Translations under genes and position numbers: made by a program | The notes under the pieces: model-generated | The model's input: the letters and a program-made list of their open reading frames with translations, nothing else | Told to the model about the DNA's origin: nothing | The model's database searches: none | Shown: one piece after another, positions 1 to 11,324 of the stretch | How the letters are laid out: each line of letters begins with the position of its first letter | Position numbering within the stretch: position 1 is the stretch's first letter | Assembly (NCBI GenBank): GCA_024509875.1 | Contig: JAMPIV010009927.1 | Location: forward strand, 362,923-426,922 | Direction of reading: 5' to 3' | DNA from: Oreohelix idahoensis | Lineage: Eukaryota; Mollusca; Gastropoda; Stylommatophora; Oreohelicidae | Length of the DNA: 64,000 nucleotides

Positions 1-859
1 GCGGCAAGCGCTTGATGCGCATATCATTGACCTAGTAGTCAAACGAGTCATTTGTCTTCCTCCTAGTTTGTGGTACATGTTTGTAGCACAGGTTTGTGGT
101 ACAAGTTGCCAGCAATCTATGTTTCACTTGACAACCTTAGCAGTTACCTTGGCCGTGTGCAAGAGACATGCTGCAACTACAAGATTTGACTATCGACTAG
201 AAGTGCAGTCCAAAACCCCTGTGGGAACAGAGAGCAGCTGAAGCAGATGGTAACCATCTGACTCCACACTGAAAGGTGAATTCCAAACAAGTGAAATCTA
301 TGAACTCTTTCTTAAAGTTTTTCAACACTAAATTAAATCATTCTATGATGACAAGTATCACCGTTCCCTATTTTCTAAACAAAGCTATTTATTTTAAACA
401 TTGTTAAACGCTATGTGATTCTTACACCTGTTGATCCATACATTTAAAGCTTTAGTTAGATTAATCACTAGTGAGTAAATTGTATGTCTGTATCTGTATG
501 ACTATACTATATTAAGTAACCTAAACATATGGAACTATACAATTAATCATTGCTGAATCGCCTTCAGCTGGGGGCTCAACTAAAAAAAAATATGAGCAAA
601 GTTATCTTCACCGAAGGGGCAGGAAGATAAAAAGTTCATGACGCCTTTAATAATCTCAGTTGTCATGCGTGATTTCTTCACATTCTTATGAGGCCCCCGG
701 AGTAGAAGCAACATCATTCTTATATTTATATATCTGCCAAGAGTAATCTTGATCGAAGGTTGATGACCTTTGTGTACCCTCAGTTTTATACTCTACGTCT
801 GCCCATTGTTGGACCACTATTGCGGCGCAGGGGAGATGAAAACCGTTACATAGACAAAA
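1..859. other. Unassigned intergenic DNA
   Basis: No open frame of useful length and no recognisable element or RNA gene was seen. The sequence is AT-rich, unique-looking and ends where a degenerate AT-rich tandem repeat begins. Confidence 0.5.
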
Positions 860-1490
860 CATTACACAACAACATTATACTGTAATTACACACAAAATAA
901 TGTAACTCGACAATAGAAATAAATGTAATTAGACAAACAATTATATTCCAAGTTGACAATAAAAATATACTGCAATTAGACTAAAAATACGTAATTAGAC
1001 AATATATAATTGTACAACTTTACAATAAAAGTGAACTGCAATTAGACAAAAAATATACGTAATTAGACCAAAAAAAACTATAAAGTAATTATACAAACAC
1101 AATTATATTGTAATTAGACAAAAATAATATACTGTATTTATACAACAATATATACCGCAATAAGGCAAAACAAACACAAAGAACAAAAATATGCTGTAAT
1201 TAGACAAAATATATACGTTATTAGACAACACAAATATGTTGCAATTAAAAAACAAAAATATACTCTAATTAGACTCTAATTAGACTCCAATAATATACTG
1301 TAATTAGACATCACAAATATACTATAATCAGACAAAATTATTACGTAATTAGAGAGCAAAAATATACTGTAATTAAACAGTTTAAAATATACTATAATCA
1401 GACTGTAAAAATATACAATAACAATATACTATAATGAGACAATAGAAATATACTGTAATTGGGTAGCAAAAATATAATGTAAGTAGGCTC
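860..1490. repeat. Degenerate AT-rich minisatellite
   Basis: A unit of roughly 20-24 bp built round the words ATATACTGTAATTAGACA and GTAATTAGACAA recurs more than 20 times with many substitutions and length changes. The copies are too diverged to give a fixed period. No coding potential was seen. Confidence 0.75.
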
Positions 1491-1892
1491 ATATGCCTTG
1501 GCAGTGTATTCACAACATTTTCTTCGATTGTTTTTTTAAAGCACTGTGCCATCCGCCTCAGGCGACCCTACTTCTGCATAACTTCCTACTTTATTTGCTT
1601 TTCTTTTGGATTCACGTTCAACTCTTCTATTTTTGACATTTTCTCATCCCCATTAACAGAATTGCCTTAGCGGTAACGTCTTGTCCAGTCTTTTCCCACC
1701 AAACTTACAACCAAGACGCGTTCCCGTTTGGGAACTAAATGCGCTCCTTTTCAAACAACGTGCATTTCTTTCCAATAAACTTCATGGTGCTGGGATGTGG
1801 TTTAGAAATATTTCTGTCTCTGTTGCTTTTCGGTGACAAAATTTCTTGAATTTACCCCATTTAAATTAAGCTATTTGGGTAAGTATGAAATT
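1491..1892. other. Unassigned intergenic DNA
   Basis: Nothing recognisable was seen between the AT-rich minisatellite and the start of LINE homology at 1893. Confidence 0.45.
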
Positions 1893-2697
1893 GAGTCGAT
1901 GATGTTGCCCTTATTGTTAAATCAGAGGCACATCTCCAATCCAACCTGCAAGTCTGGAAGGAAGAGCTGGAGAAGAGAGGGATGGTCATAAGCAGCTCTG
2001 AAACAAAATCCATGGTGATATCACGAGAAGAAAGAAGACATCAGATTAAGCTGGGAGAACAGGTCCTGGAGCAGGTCGACCACTTTAAATACCTCGGAGC
2101 TATTATATACCGAAAGGAATGCATCAAAGAAGAGTTGGCCACTCGAAAAGCAGCAGCTGGGAGACTTTTTTCAGGACATAAATCGAGGATTCCTCAGCAA
2201 GAGAGAGGTTGGTAAGAAAACGAAGATGGCTGTATACCGCTCCACCTATGTCCCAGTCTTGACATATGGATGCGAGTCGTGGGCAATGACTACAACCCAC
2301 AAAAACCAGATCCAAACCTCAGAAATGAGTTATCTGAGGAAGGTGGTTGAAGTAACAAGAAGAGACATGGTCCGCAACCAGACGATACGTCAAGGCCTAA
2401 AATTTCACCCCCTGCAGACCCAAGTAGACCAGTCCCAACTAAGATGGTTTGGCCATGTCTGTAGAATGGGAGAAGATCGGCTACCACGACAAGCATGGGA
2501 AACAAAGAGCCAGGGATACAGACCCCGAGGACGACCCAGAGTCCGCTGGGAGGACAACATTAGACAATCTTTGAAGGACCAAGGACTAGAATGGAACCAG
2601 GCCAGGAGGAAGTCAGCCGATAGGATAGTCTGGCGCTCTCTTTCCCAAACTTCTACACCCTACGGTAGAAGGGGAACGACTAAGTTAAGTTAAGTTA
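1893..2697 (+). pseudogene. RTE-like LINE, 5'-truncated copy 1 (RT C-terminus)
   Basis: This is the 3' end of an APE-type non-LTR retrotransposon. Homology with the second copy (7626-10630) begins at the reverse transcriptase catalytic motif (VDDVAL, about 1895), so the copy starts in mid-RT, as expected of aborted target-primed reverse transcription. It runs through the RT thumb (KYLGAI) and a C-terminal region with LTYGCESW, RWFGHVCRMG and RGRPRVRWED. The frame is open from 1982 to 2215, shifts near 2216, and is open again from 2226 to 2693. The 3' end runs into a short (TTAAG)n tail at about 2680-2697, similar to the (TAAG)n tail of copy 2, which fits RTE-like elements. The exact clade was not resolved. 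The copy is non-autonomous because it lacks the endonuclease and most of RT. Confidence 0.8.
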
Positions 2698-2870
2698 TGA
2701 AACAGAGTCACCATCACATATTAATATATTTAGCCACTGAAGATGAAGCTACTATGCTTTCGTGCCACTGTTTCCGCGTCGTTGTTTTTCTTCTGAAGTA
2801 AAATGGAAATGAACGTCATGGGCACAGGAAAATATAGTGACACCATCAGGGTTTAATTATTTCCCACCTT

Positions 2871-3120
2871 GTTTTGGCGGGTAACTTGCTTGTGTTCTTC
2901 TACTGTTGATATCTTTTCGTGTTCTTTTCTTCTTGATATCGTTCAATTTTCTTATAATGGTCACTTCTTTTCGAGTTCGTCTATTGTTGACAACTTTTCA
3001 AGTTTTTCTATTGTTGACAACTTTCCAAGTTCTTCGATTGTTGACAACTTTCTATGTTTCTTTCTCTATTCTTGACATCTTCTCAAATTCCTCTGTCGTT
3101 GATATCTTTCCACGTTCTGT
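2871..3120. repeat. Small 27-bp-period minisatellite
   Basis: About nine degenerate units of 27 bp carry the core TTGTTGACAACTTT followed by CAAGTT and a TTCTA-type spacer. The period and much of the core (GACA..TTTCC..GTTCTTC) match the large array at 11325-14420, so this looks like a dispersed satellite of the same family. A short open frame across it is a by-product of the period being divisible by three. Confidence 0.65.
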
Positions 3121-3505
3121 AACAATGAGGCATCAAACTTTCAGGAACTGGAATCTTGGGCTGTACGCGAGATACCACCATTGTGACGATGTGGTACATG
3201 CTTTGACTGCTGTCAATTAGATCCAGATATGCAAAAGATTATATGCCAGTAACTTCAGACAAAAAGCATCCCCTGCACGGGAACACAGATGACATTAAAG
3301 GAGCAAGAATAAATACGTTGATGTCACGGATGGCTGTATTGAGTTGGGGAGAAAACTGCGCATTGTTGAGTTAAGACAACTCTAGTGAACTGCAAGATAG
3401 ACGGAAAATACAGATCATGTCCGTGATTGGAAGAATCTTAAAACAGCATGGAAGAAGATCTATTAAAGCTATCTCTCTTTTCAAGCCCCACAACTCAATT
3501 AAATA
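3121..3505. other. Unassigned spacer
   Basis: Nothing recognisable was seen between the small minisatellite and the Tc1/mariner element. Confidence 0.45.
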
Positions 3506-3507
3506 TA

Positions 3508-5039
3508 CTCAAGCACATTACAAACGCACCACCTGTATAATCCAGGAACAGAGTGTGAAATGTAAATATAAGTGTTTACAAGTTTACATATTTGGAATCT
3601 TTATTCATTTTCCTATGAGTCCATGCTGGTCATTAATTTGTACATTTGATTGTTATGAAATTCATTGCATTCTGTGCAGGCAAGGGAGAAAACCAAAAAT
3701 GCAACCAATAAAAAAAATTCATTCACACTATCCTCAGTATCTGGTATGTCCACCGTGTGTTTGCAAACAAGCTTGGCAGCGGTTCCGCATGGAACGCACA
3801 AGTCTCTGAAGGAAATTCCGGGGAATCAAGTCCCATTCACGTGTAAGAGCAGCTTCGAGCTGTTGCAGATTAGCTGGAGAACCTTGCCTGTAGACTCTGC
3901 GTCCAAGCTCGTCCTACAGATGTTCTATAGGGGACATGTTTGGTGATAGGGCAGGCCAATCAATCGTCACAATGTTCTGCTGCTGTACATATTGCTGCGT
4001 AATGCATGCGGTGTGCGCAAGTGCGTTATCCTGCTGGAGAAGCTGCAAGTCTGGATAATTTGTGAACGCAGGAGCAACCAATGCATCCAGAACCTCATCT
4101 CGATATGTCACAGCATTAACATTTCCACGGAAGACGTGAAGAGGCAAGCGATGGTGAAAACTGAATCCTCCCCAAATGTGAATACTGCCACCTCCAAATC
4201 GGTTGTGCTGACGAACACAGCAATCTGCAAAGCGCTCTCCACACCGTCGCCAAATCTGCATACGTTCATCAGAAAAGGATATGTTGAATCTGCTCTCGTC
4301 TGTGAATAGGACAGCATTCTACTGCAGTCTAGTCCATCTGACATGTTGCTCTGCCCATTGCAGGTGCTACTGACGATGTCTGTGAGTGAGTTTGCCCAAC
4401 ATAAGGTCTTCTTGCAGTAAGGTCAGTATCTCTGAGTCGTCGTATGACTGTCATTCGAGAGACTTGCCCACGTCTACCCACTATTTCTTTTGCTGTTTGA
4501 CTTGCCGGGAGAGAACGATTCCTTAGGTGACTTAGCACAATATGACGATCTTGCCCAGGGGTAGTAACTCGTGGTTGGCCATTCAGAAGTCTATCCCGGG
4601 CACTGCCAGTGGTTCCGTAACGTTCATTGAGACGTCAATAGTGCTGTAGTCGCAATTCATCCTTCTGGCAATGTCCCGCAAGCTCATTCCGGTCTCCAAC
4701 ATACCAATGGCTCGTTGGCGGTCGTTTCCAGATAATCGTGGCATTTCAAGCACATGTATTGGGTGTTTTGTCTCAACGGCCTTTTTATACCGAGTATACT
4801 GCCACAACGCGTACACATTTTCAGGGTCATAGCTGTTGGGAATCGTGTTGCACGTGTAACTTTCATTGTTTTCATGTAGTCTGTACACAAAACCCGTGGG
4901 TTGAATCATGCACTTTCCATTCCAGCAGCCATTCGCTCTCTACCTCATGACAAACACGGGGAAAATCCATTCCCACACTTTTTTTCCAGCTTCTCGGCAT
5001 CAGTATATATAATAGTGGTGCGTTTTTAATGTGCTTCAG
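3508..5039 (-). mobile_element. Tc1/mariner DNA transposon, complete but dead
   Basis: A 1532-bp element is bounded by inverted repeats of about 30 bp. The left end reads CTCAAGCACATTACAAACG, and the right end, reverse-complemented, reads CTGAAGCACATTAAAAACG. Both are flanked by TA (3506-3507 and 5040-5041), the target duplication of the IS630-Tc1-mariner superfamily. The only gene inside is a decayed transposase on the minus strand (3734-4744). Size, TIR length and TSD all fit a canonical Tc1-type element, so it arrived intact and decayed in place. Confidence 0.88.
3734..4744 (-). pseudogene. Tc1-type transposase pseudogene
   Basis: The interval is 1011 bp, close to the 335-345 codons usual for Tc1-like transposases. 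From the ATG at 4744 it shows an N-terminal helix-turn-helix (RQRAIGMLETGMSLRDIARR), a second HTH region (SRMTVIRRLRD, about 4450-4430), then the DDE catalytic core. TDESRF (first Asp) lies near 4290, QDNALAHTA (second Asp) near 4020 and SPIEHL (Glu) near 3920. The frame is broken near 4640. An in-frame TAG lies near 4320 just before the first catalytic motif, and there is a further change near 3915. All three catalytic residues survive although the frame does not. The natural stop is at 3734-3736. No functional protein can be made. Confidence 0.85.
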
Positions 5040-5041
5040 TA

Positions 5042-7079
5042 TATATTCTTAAGAAGGTCCGGCTCTTTTTCACTTATAAATAGGATATGAGTAAGAGCTT
5101 ATGAAGTCACTTAAAACTCACTAAATAGTAAAGAAGGTCTTGAACAAGCGCACAAAAAGGTTAACATTTATTACATTTATCTTAGATTTGAAACAAACAA
5201 AACAAATCTCGGCACAACAACAATTGATCAAATCACAAAGTTAACAAATATCGATTCCAAGCATCAAGGAAACAATTGGTATGACACGCACAACAGACAT
5301 AAATATCTATGCAGCAAAAGATAGTCCTAAAACGACTGTAAACAGTATCAGTACTTATCTGCCTACTGGGGTGTATTTTATTATTATTTTAGTAGTAAAT
5401 CCTCTATAATTGAGACTGGAAAACACATATAATCCAGAGATGTTCTCTCCTTGAGCAGCGACTGGATGTACTGGATACAAGTTTATACATAAGTGGGAAC
5501 TGCTAAGTAGTGATATACTTCTGTCTGTGTGAGACTAGATACTACGAGGAAAAACATGGGTACCCAGTTTTCTATGTGCTCGTGAACCTGAGTTCTTTAA
5601 CTAGGGCTGCTGAGCTTTTCTCTCTTTTGCAGCCAATACCAAGTTGAAGACACTTTGATATTATCTATACTGTAGATCTGACATTTTATGTGTGCTGAGT
5701 TGAAGTAATGAGCTCCAGTTTCTCTAGCTTAGCTTGCATTTAAAGGATCGTCACAGCTAGTCATAAGCTAGGAGTAAGAAGCACATGTCATACTGTGCAT
5801 TTCCCGCCATCCAAGAGCGCCCGCCAACTATGAAGAGTTAAAATACTGTGCTCTGGTTCTGGGCTCTCCCAAGGAATTGTCACGTCCTGCACAGAGCCAC
5901 TTATCAGCTCCCCCTGCTTATCACTGGGTCCATAGCGAGATCCGCCTGCATGCAGTCAACCAAGTCAAAGCTAAAGAATCACGTCTGGGGCTCAAGTGAC
6001 TTCTCTAAGCTTTATGTGCAATACTGGAATCTTAACAAGTTTCACCACAAGGGAATCCCTGGAAGTGTGTGGATGATTTCAAGAGTCAATAAGGGTGTAA
6101 TTGGCCTCATAGACATAGGTTCACTTCCACATATGTATACTGTAGCATTGTGCATAGCTGGTGGTGATATTAAGATGACTCAAGATATGCCTTTATGCAT
6201 TGCGAACATGAGTAGAATGACATATTTGGTGTCATTATGTGCTGACATACATTGAACAGATGATTAGTGAACCACTATTGCACAATACATGCAGATGTCA
6301 GGCTGTAGTTACTGGGTTCACATTGCAATGAATGATATTTAAGTGACTGCCACCCGTTTAATGGGCTGTTTTGCGAAGTGAGTTATTAGTTGACAGGTAA
6401 TGACACACGTATAGTGATCTGCTTCCCGAATGTTGATTACGAGAGAGAATGTTACGTTCTCAAGTTGTTTGCTTGCTTCCGTCGTCTGGCAGTAGATCTG
6501 GAACCTGATACACCCATTGAATAAACTAGATTCTAATCCTGCTGTGGTAACGGGTCTTTTTCCGCACTAAGATAAGAATTCTCTGTTGAGCTCCCGTCAT
6601 CGGCTTCCAATGTAGTGTTTCTAATGTTTGAAACTGACAGCATTTATAGCCAACTCATTGCGATGACAACTTGAACTTCGTTTTGCACATGCGGGCTGGG
6701 GAATCTTCAAAGAATTCACCTTTCTCTGATTAACCAAACAATTTAGTTTGATCTCGAGGTTTCAAGGAATTAAGTTCCCCGTAAACGAACGAAGTGCCGC
6801 TGTACAGGTGATATCGTTAGGTAATGTTATTCTAACATGATGATCCCAGGTCAGAGGAATTCTCAGGAGTATTTATTATGAGGAACAGACGAACCTGCAA
6901 ATGGAAAGACAGAGCCGCGATTCGGGAAATGAAAGAAGAGAGGCCTCTATAGCAGATAATAATAGAACTTTTAAAGAGGTTGACCCCTCAAAAATTTGAA
7001 GAGGAGTTTGAACGGATTCGAAAATTCAAATTAACTGCCAAACCGCGACAATGACGCAGACAGAGACAACTATTAGATA
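5042..7079. other. Unassigned 2-kb stretch
   Basis: No element, satellite or RNA gene was recognised. A 135-codon open frame at 5848-6255 (+) has no recognisable domain, a composition typical of random sequence and no convincing start context, so it is not called. The stretch from about 6880 may be upstream sequence of the LINE fragment that follows. Confidence 0.45.
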
Positions 7080-7625
7080 GGTGACCACAGTTGAAAATAT
7101 ATTCAAGGAGAAAGAGTGGAGTAAGTCAGCTGAGAACTGGACGAACTACCAGCAAGTCATCATCAGCCATGGCAGAGAGTGCAGAACCTGGGCCAATGGC
7201 AGGGCAGTGCTGGAAATTGATTTCACTGTATACACTGATGGGTATGTAATCCGTGGTGAAAAATCAGGTTGAAGCCTCTCTGCTAGAGTAAATGGCAGAA
7301 TCGTTGCTCAACATAAAGAGCTTACATAATAACAACCCCCAGCCTGAGAATGGAGATAGAGGGAGCTACTGCAGCCTTAAGATGGCTGTCTGAAGCGTCA
7401 TTAGTAAGGACAATTATTGTGCTATACTCTCATTCCATGCTTCAGAAGGTCAAAAATGGATGGCTACAGCATGAATGGAAAACTGCATAGAAGACCTCGA
7501 GTTTTCTGGAACTAGTGTGGATCTACTGTCCTGGCCATACAGGGGAACGCAGCAATAGAGCGCTGACGGACTAGAGCACCCGTAGAAGGTGCATTGGATA
7601 TGGATAAAGGAGATTAACTGAATTC
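7080..7625 (+). pseudogene. LINE RNase H domain fragment, part 1 (5' of insertion)
   Basis: Scattered frames encode an RNase H of the kind carried by some non-LTR retrotransposons. A YTDG catalytic motif with following GEKSG lies at about 7230-7270. An MEIEGATAALRWL-type helix with the catalytic Glu lies near 7350, a histidine-containing segment (SHSMLQKVKNGW) near 7430 and a degraded WPYRGTQQ near 7540. Several stops and shifts lie between the pieces. The fragment stops at about 7625 in a segment (GATATGGATAAAGGAGAT) that is also found, uninterrupted, at about 10967-10985. The rest of this copy resumes at about 10631, on the far side of an inserted LINE. Confidence 0.65.
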
Positions 7626-9645
7626 TTCGAGCTGCTTCAAAAGACAATGGACAACTGCCTGGATGAAATTATCCTCCTTGGATGTCAATGCTTGCGTTGG
7701 AAATGACCATGTTAGATGAGGTGGAGTTATCGTAAAGTATGGAGAAGATTCACTAAATGACAATGGAAAACGACTACTTACATTCTACACTGAGCAAAAC
7801 CTTGTCGTTATGAACACACAGTTTCCCAATAAGACCATACATGCATACACCAGATGTGAACCAACAAAGAATGAGAAATCAGTGATCGACTATGCCATTG
7901 TTAGGACAAGCTCATTCACGCATGTGCGGGATACTAGAATCTGGATAGGGCCAGAGATTGGAAGCGATCACCACCTGCTGACAATTTTTAAAAAAATAAT
8001 TGAAAGAGTTGCTCGACCTAGGAATTGCCCACCATCACGCAAGAAACTAAGCATACGAACAGGAGAGATGAGCATTAAGACAGTGAGAAACATAGAAGAA
8101 CGACCTAATGACTTGGAAACCCTCTGGCTTAAATACATCATAAAGGCAACTGCAGCGGAAGCATGTGGTGAAGTTCAACTTGGGAACAAGAGAAAATAAG
8201 AGGGAAGAAAAAGGCATAGGTATAATGCTTATAAGCTATAACCACAGCAGGAAAAACAGACATATCGAGAATATGTGATACTCAAAACAGAGGCAAAGAA
8301 CAAGGTGTTAGAAGCAAAACAGAAATCCTGGGAAGAATTTGGAGAAAAGCTAGTAAAAGATGCTCAAGAAAATCAGAAATTATTCTACAAGACCATAAAG
8401 AACACGAAGAAGGAAAAAAAGTGCTCTCTTAAATTTATGAAGGACAAGCTAAACAAATTACTTACTGCCCAAAAGGAAGTAATGGAACGATGCAAATAAT
8501 ATTTCTCAGAGCTCCTTGATGGTGAGCAAGGTCAAGCATCAGAAATGATAACCACTAACACAGAGGAGAAAACCAATGGTGGTGAAGATGACATAAAGAT
8601 GGAAGAACTGAAGGTAGCACTAGAGAAAATCAAGATGGACAAAGCAGCAGGACATAATGGTATAAAACCAGAAATCGTTAAGTATATGGGACAGAAGACC
8701 ACCTATTACTCCTGAGGGTCCTACTGGCAGTTGGTGCCACAAAACCATACATACAAGGTATATGTTTCCCATCATAACACCCATATTTAAAAAGGACGAC
8801 AACCGACAATATGGAAATCATAGAAGCATATCTCTTCTCGGTGTCCCTGGTAAAATTTACTCTAGAATTCTGGAGCAGAGATTCAGGTGCCTAGCTGAGT
8901 CAAAACATAATTAAATTCAATGCCAACCGAAGTACTCAGAATCTTATATTCACTCTCAGACAGCTGAGGGAAAAGACCCTTGAGTATAAGAGTGAGATGC
9001 ATCTTTATTTCTTGGAACTGAAAAATGTGTTTCACAAGGTCCTCTAGAGCAAACGTTGGGACTGCTTGGTAAAGAAAAACATTCCAACACCTCTGATCCA
9101 TGCTATACCTAGCTTCTACAAGTCTTGCAGAAATTATGTGAGGACGAAAAACCATAACTAAGAAAAGTTCAGGACTACCACTGATGTAAGACAAGGTGAT
9201 ATTCTGTCACCTTATCTGTTCATACTCCTCATGGACGACGTCATCAAATTTTATAAGGAGAGTACAAGAAAGTATTCAGAGGGGCGCTGGAGAAAGGTGC
9301 AACCGGTTTGTATTTCATAGCTGGCGTTTGTCGATGATGTTGCCCTGATTGCACATCTTCAATCCAACCTGCAAGTCTGGATGGAAGAGCTGGAGAAGAG
9401 ATGGATGGTCATCAGCAGCCCTAAAGCATCACAATGGCGATATCACGCAAGGGAAGAAGACATCATATTACGATTTGAGAGTACGTCCTGGAGCATGTAA
9501 GCTACTTTAAATACCTTGGAACTGTCATAGACTGCAAGAGAGGCATCAAAGAAGAGTTGGCTACCCAAAGAACAGCAGCAAGTAGACTTTTTCAGGCCAT
9601 AATGGAGGATTCATCAGCAAATAAAAAGAAGTTGACAAAGAGACG

Positions 9646-10161
9646 AAGATGGCTGTTTTATTTTCGTTTTGGTTTTAAGCACTATCTTCACTACACACAG
9701 ACAACTCCATCAGTGCTCCGATCTCCTCCCTTAGATCACACAAGGAGAATCTCAGCACCGTGTACGAACTCAGTAGCACCTGCGAGAATCCCAAAGTGTG
9801 TATTTAGGATTCACACATTCTATAAATATTTTTGTGAGGGATTGGTTTCTAATTTTTAAATTTTGCCAGGGCAGCGGCCTTGAGGCCTACTCTTTACGAT
9901 TTCCAGCTGCCGTGGAATTTTTAACGTGAGCAACTTGCACATGGGACCTCTTATTTTTTCGCCACTATCCAAGAATGCTAGGCATCCGATCTCAAAACAC
10001 AGGAGACCAAGCGGGAGTTTGACATCTTTAAGACCACTGGTTCTGAATAAAATTCCATAAATTATATTCCCTCCACTGGGAATCGAACCCGTACCTTTAG
10101 AATTCGAGGCTAACACAATACATCTTAGCCACTCCGACACCCAACGATCCAAAGATGGCTG
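9646..10161. repeat. 10-bp target site duplication flanking a SINE
   Basis: AAGATGGCTG occurs at 9646-9655 and again at 10152-10161, exactly bracketing the SINE. The other LINE copy has a single AAGATGGCTG at the equivalent place (about 2224-2233). Confidence 0.9.
9656..10151 (-). mobile_element. SINE family B copy 1 (tRNA-headed, about 0.5 kb)
   Basis: A 496-bp insertion reads on the minus strand. Its 5' end (right side) is tRNA-like: a GTCGGAGTGGCTAAG A-box region and a GGGTTCGATTCCC B-box about 45 bases later, the internal promoter of RNA polymerase III. A body of about 400 bp follows, and the 3' end is A-rich (AAAACCAAAACGAAAATAAAA region). A second copy at 14827-15289 aligns over the full length. 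The best-conserved body segment (about 9860-9960) lies well outside the tRNA head, suggesting a conserved central domain. Mobilisation would depend on a partner LINE, which I cannot identify. Confidence 0.85.
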
Positions 10162-10630
10162 CATACCGCTCCATCAATGTTCCTGTCTTGACTTGTGGAT
10201 GCGAGTCATGGGTAGTGACTACAACCCACAAAAGCCAGCTCCAAACCTCAGAAATGAGGTTTCTGAGGACAGTAATTAATTGAAGTAACAAGAAGAGACT
10301 AAAGCAACCAGACGATACGGCAAGGCCTCAAAACCCAGCCCCTGCAGATCCAAGTACAACAGTCCCAATAGCGATGGTTTGGCTGTATTTGCAGAATGGG
10401 AGAAGATCGGCTACCACGACAAGTATGGGAAACTAAGATCCAGAGATCCCCTCCTCTAGGACAACCCAGAGTCCGCTGGGAGGACAACATTAGACAATCT
10501 CTGAAGAACCAAGAACTAGAATGGAACCAGGCCAGGAAGAAGACAGCCGATAGGATAGTATCGTGCTCCCTCTGGCAAATTTCTACACGCCACGGAAGAA
10601 GAGGAACGACTAAGTAAGTAAGTAAAGTAT

Positions 10631-10870
10631 GTAAGCTATTAGAGAATGACACTGCAATCGGCGAATCATCAAGGCTAAGACTGCTGGAATTTGGAATCAA
10701 ATGTAAGACCGGCGAGGATAGACGTATGAGAGGACGCATCCTGAGTGCATACAACCAGTGCGCAACAGGAACAATTAGCATTCATACACTTCAAAATTTG
10801 CCGAGGGAGACTGAGCACCTATGGGATTTCCCGGAGTGCAGTGACGTAGATTCTGGTCAACAACAACAAC
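10631..10870 (+). pseudogene. LINE RNase H fragment, part 2 (3' of insertion)
   Basis: This continues the fragment cut at 7625. Its first bases align with a segment of the neighbouring related copy at about 11010-11060. It encodes a C-terminal tail with RMRGRILSAYNQCATGTISI, a leucine-rich stretch and an EHLWDFPECSD motif. The Cys and His pattern resembles the zinc-knuckle tail found downstream of RNase H in several LINE groups. It ends in a short CAACAACAACAAC run near 10860. Confidence 0.55.
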
Positions 10871-11200
10871 AACTGGAGAGAATCTTTATGCTTTGGTTAT
10901 GCAGGAGTACGCGGCAATGAGAGAGCTGACAGACTAGAGTTGAGAGCACCCGTCATGGAGATATTAGATATGGATAATGGAGATAAAATAAATCAAATTA
11001 GCGATAGCCTATTAGACAGCGACACAGCAATCGATGAATCAACACAACTCGGACTGTTGGAATTCGGCATTAAAAATAAAACTAGTGGGGATGGACGTAT
11101 CAAAGCATGGGTCTGGCGTGTATACATCCAGCGAGCTACAGAAACAAATCAGCATTCGTACCTTTCTACATTTCCTGAGGGAGGCTGATTACCTATTGGG
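10871..11200 (+). pseudogene. Second LINE RNase H C-terminal fragment
   Basis: GYAGVRGNERADRL (about 10898-10938) is the conserved end of an RNase H domain, with the last catalytic Asp in ADRL. The following frame continues to about 11188 through EILDMDNGDKINQISDSLL. It is a second copy of the sequence that lies on either side of the LINE insertion at 7626-10630. It is therefore either a tandem copy or a separate insertion of the same family. It is truncated upstream. Confidence 0.6.
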
Positions 11201-11324
11201 TTGCCCGGATAGCAGAGATGTCCATTTTGAAATAGAAAAACAATAAGCTTGTTCTGTCTTGCGACAATTCTACCTTCAGTATCCAGCAATAAGAAGCAAT
11301 CGGCGTGTTGTATGCTCTTCCAGT

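Larger units (their letters stand above)
7626..10630 (+). mobile_element. RTE-like LINE copy 2, inserted in an RNase H LINE fragment and split by a SINE
   Basis: This is a longer but heavily decayed copy of the element at 1893-2697. It begins inside the APE endonuclease (FFELLQKTMDN, about 7632), so it is also 5'-truncated. The endonuclease ends with the catalytic GSDHHLL motif near 7960-7980. A lysine-rich linker follows (8275-8499), then RT sequence (KAAGHNGIKPEIVKYM, about 8640-8690) with many stops. From about 9320 it aligns base by base with copy 1. It is interrupted by a 496-bp SINE (9656-10151), resumes with the CESW region and ends with a (TAAG)n tail at about 10610-10625. Both flanks (to 7625 and from 10631) belong to one LINE RNase H fragment, so this copy jumped into an older LINE with loss of roughly 20 bp of target. 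Confidence 0.75.

Noticed and set aside
5848..6255. 135-codon frame on the plus strand
   Set aside because: No recognisable domain, no homologous frame elsewhere in the window, and a length possible by chance in a window of this size.
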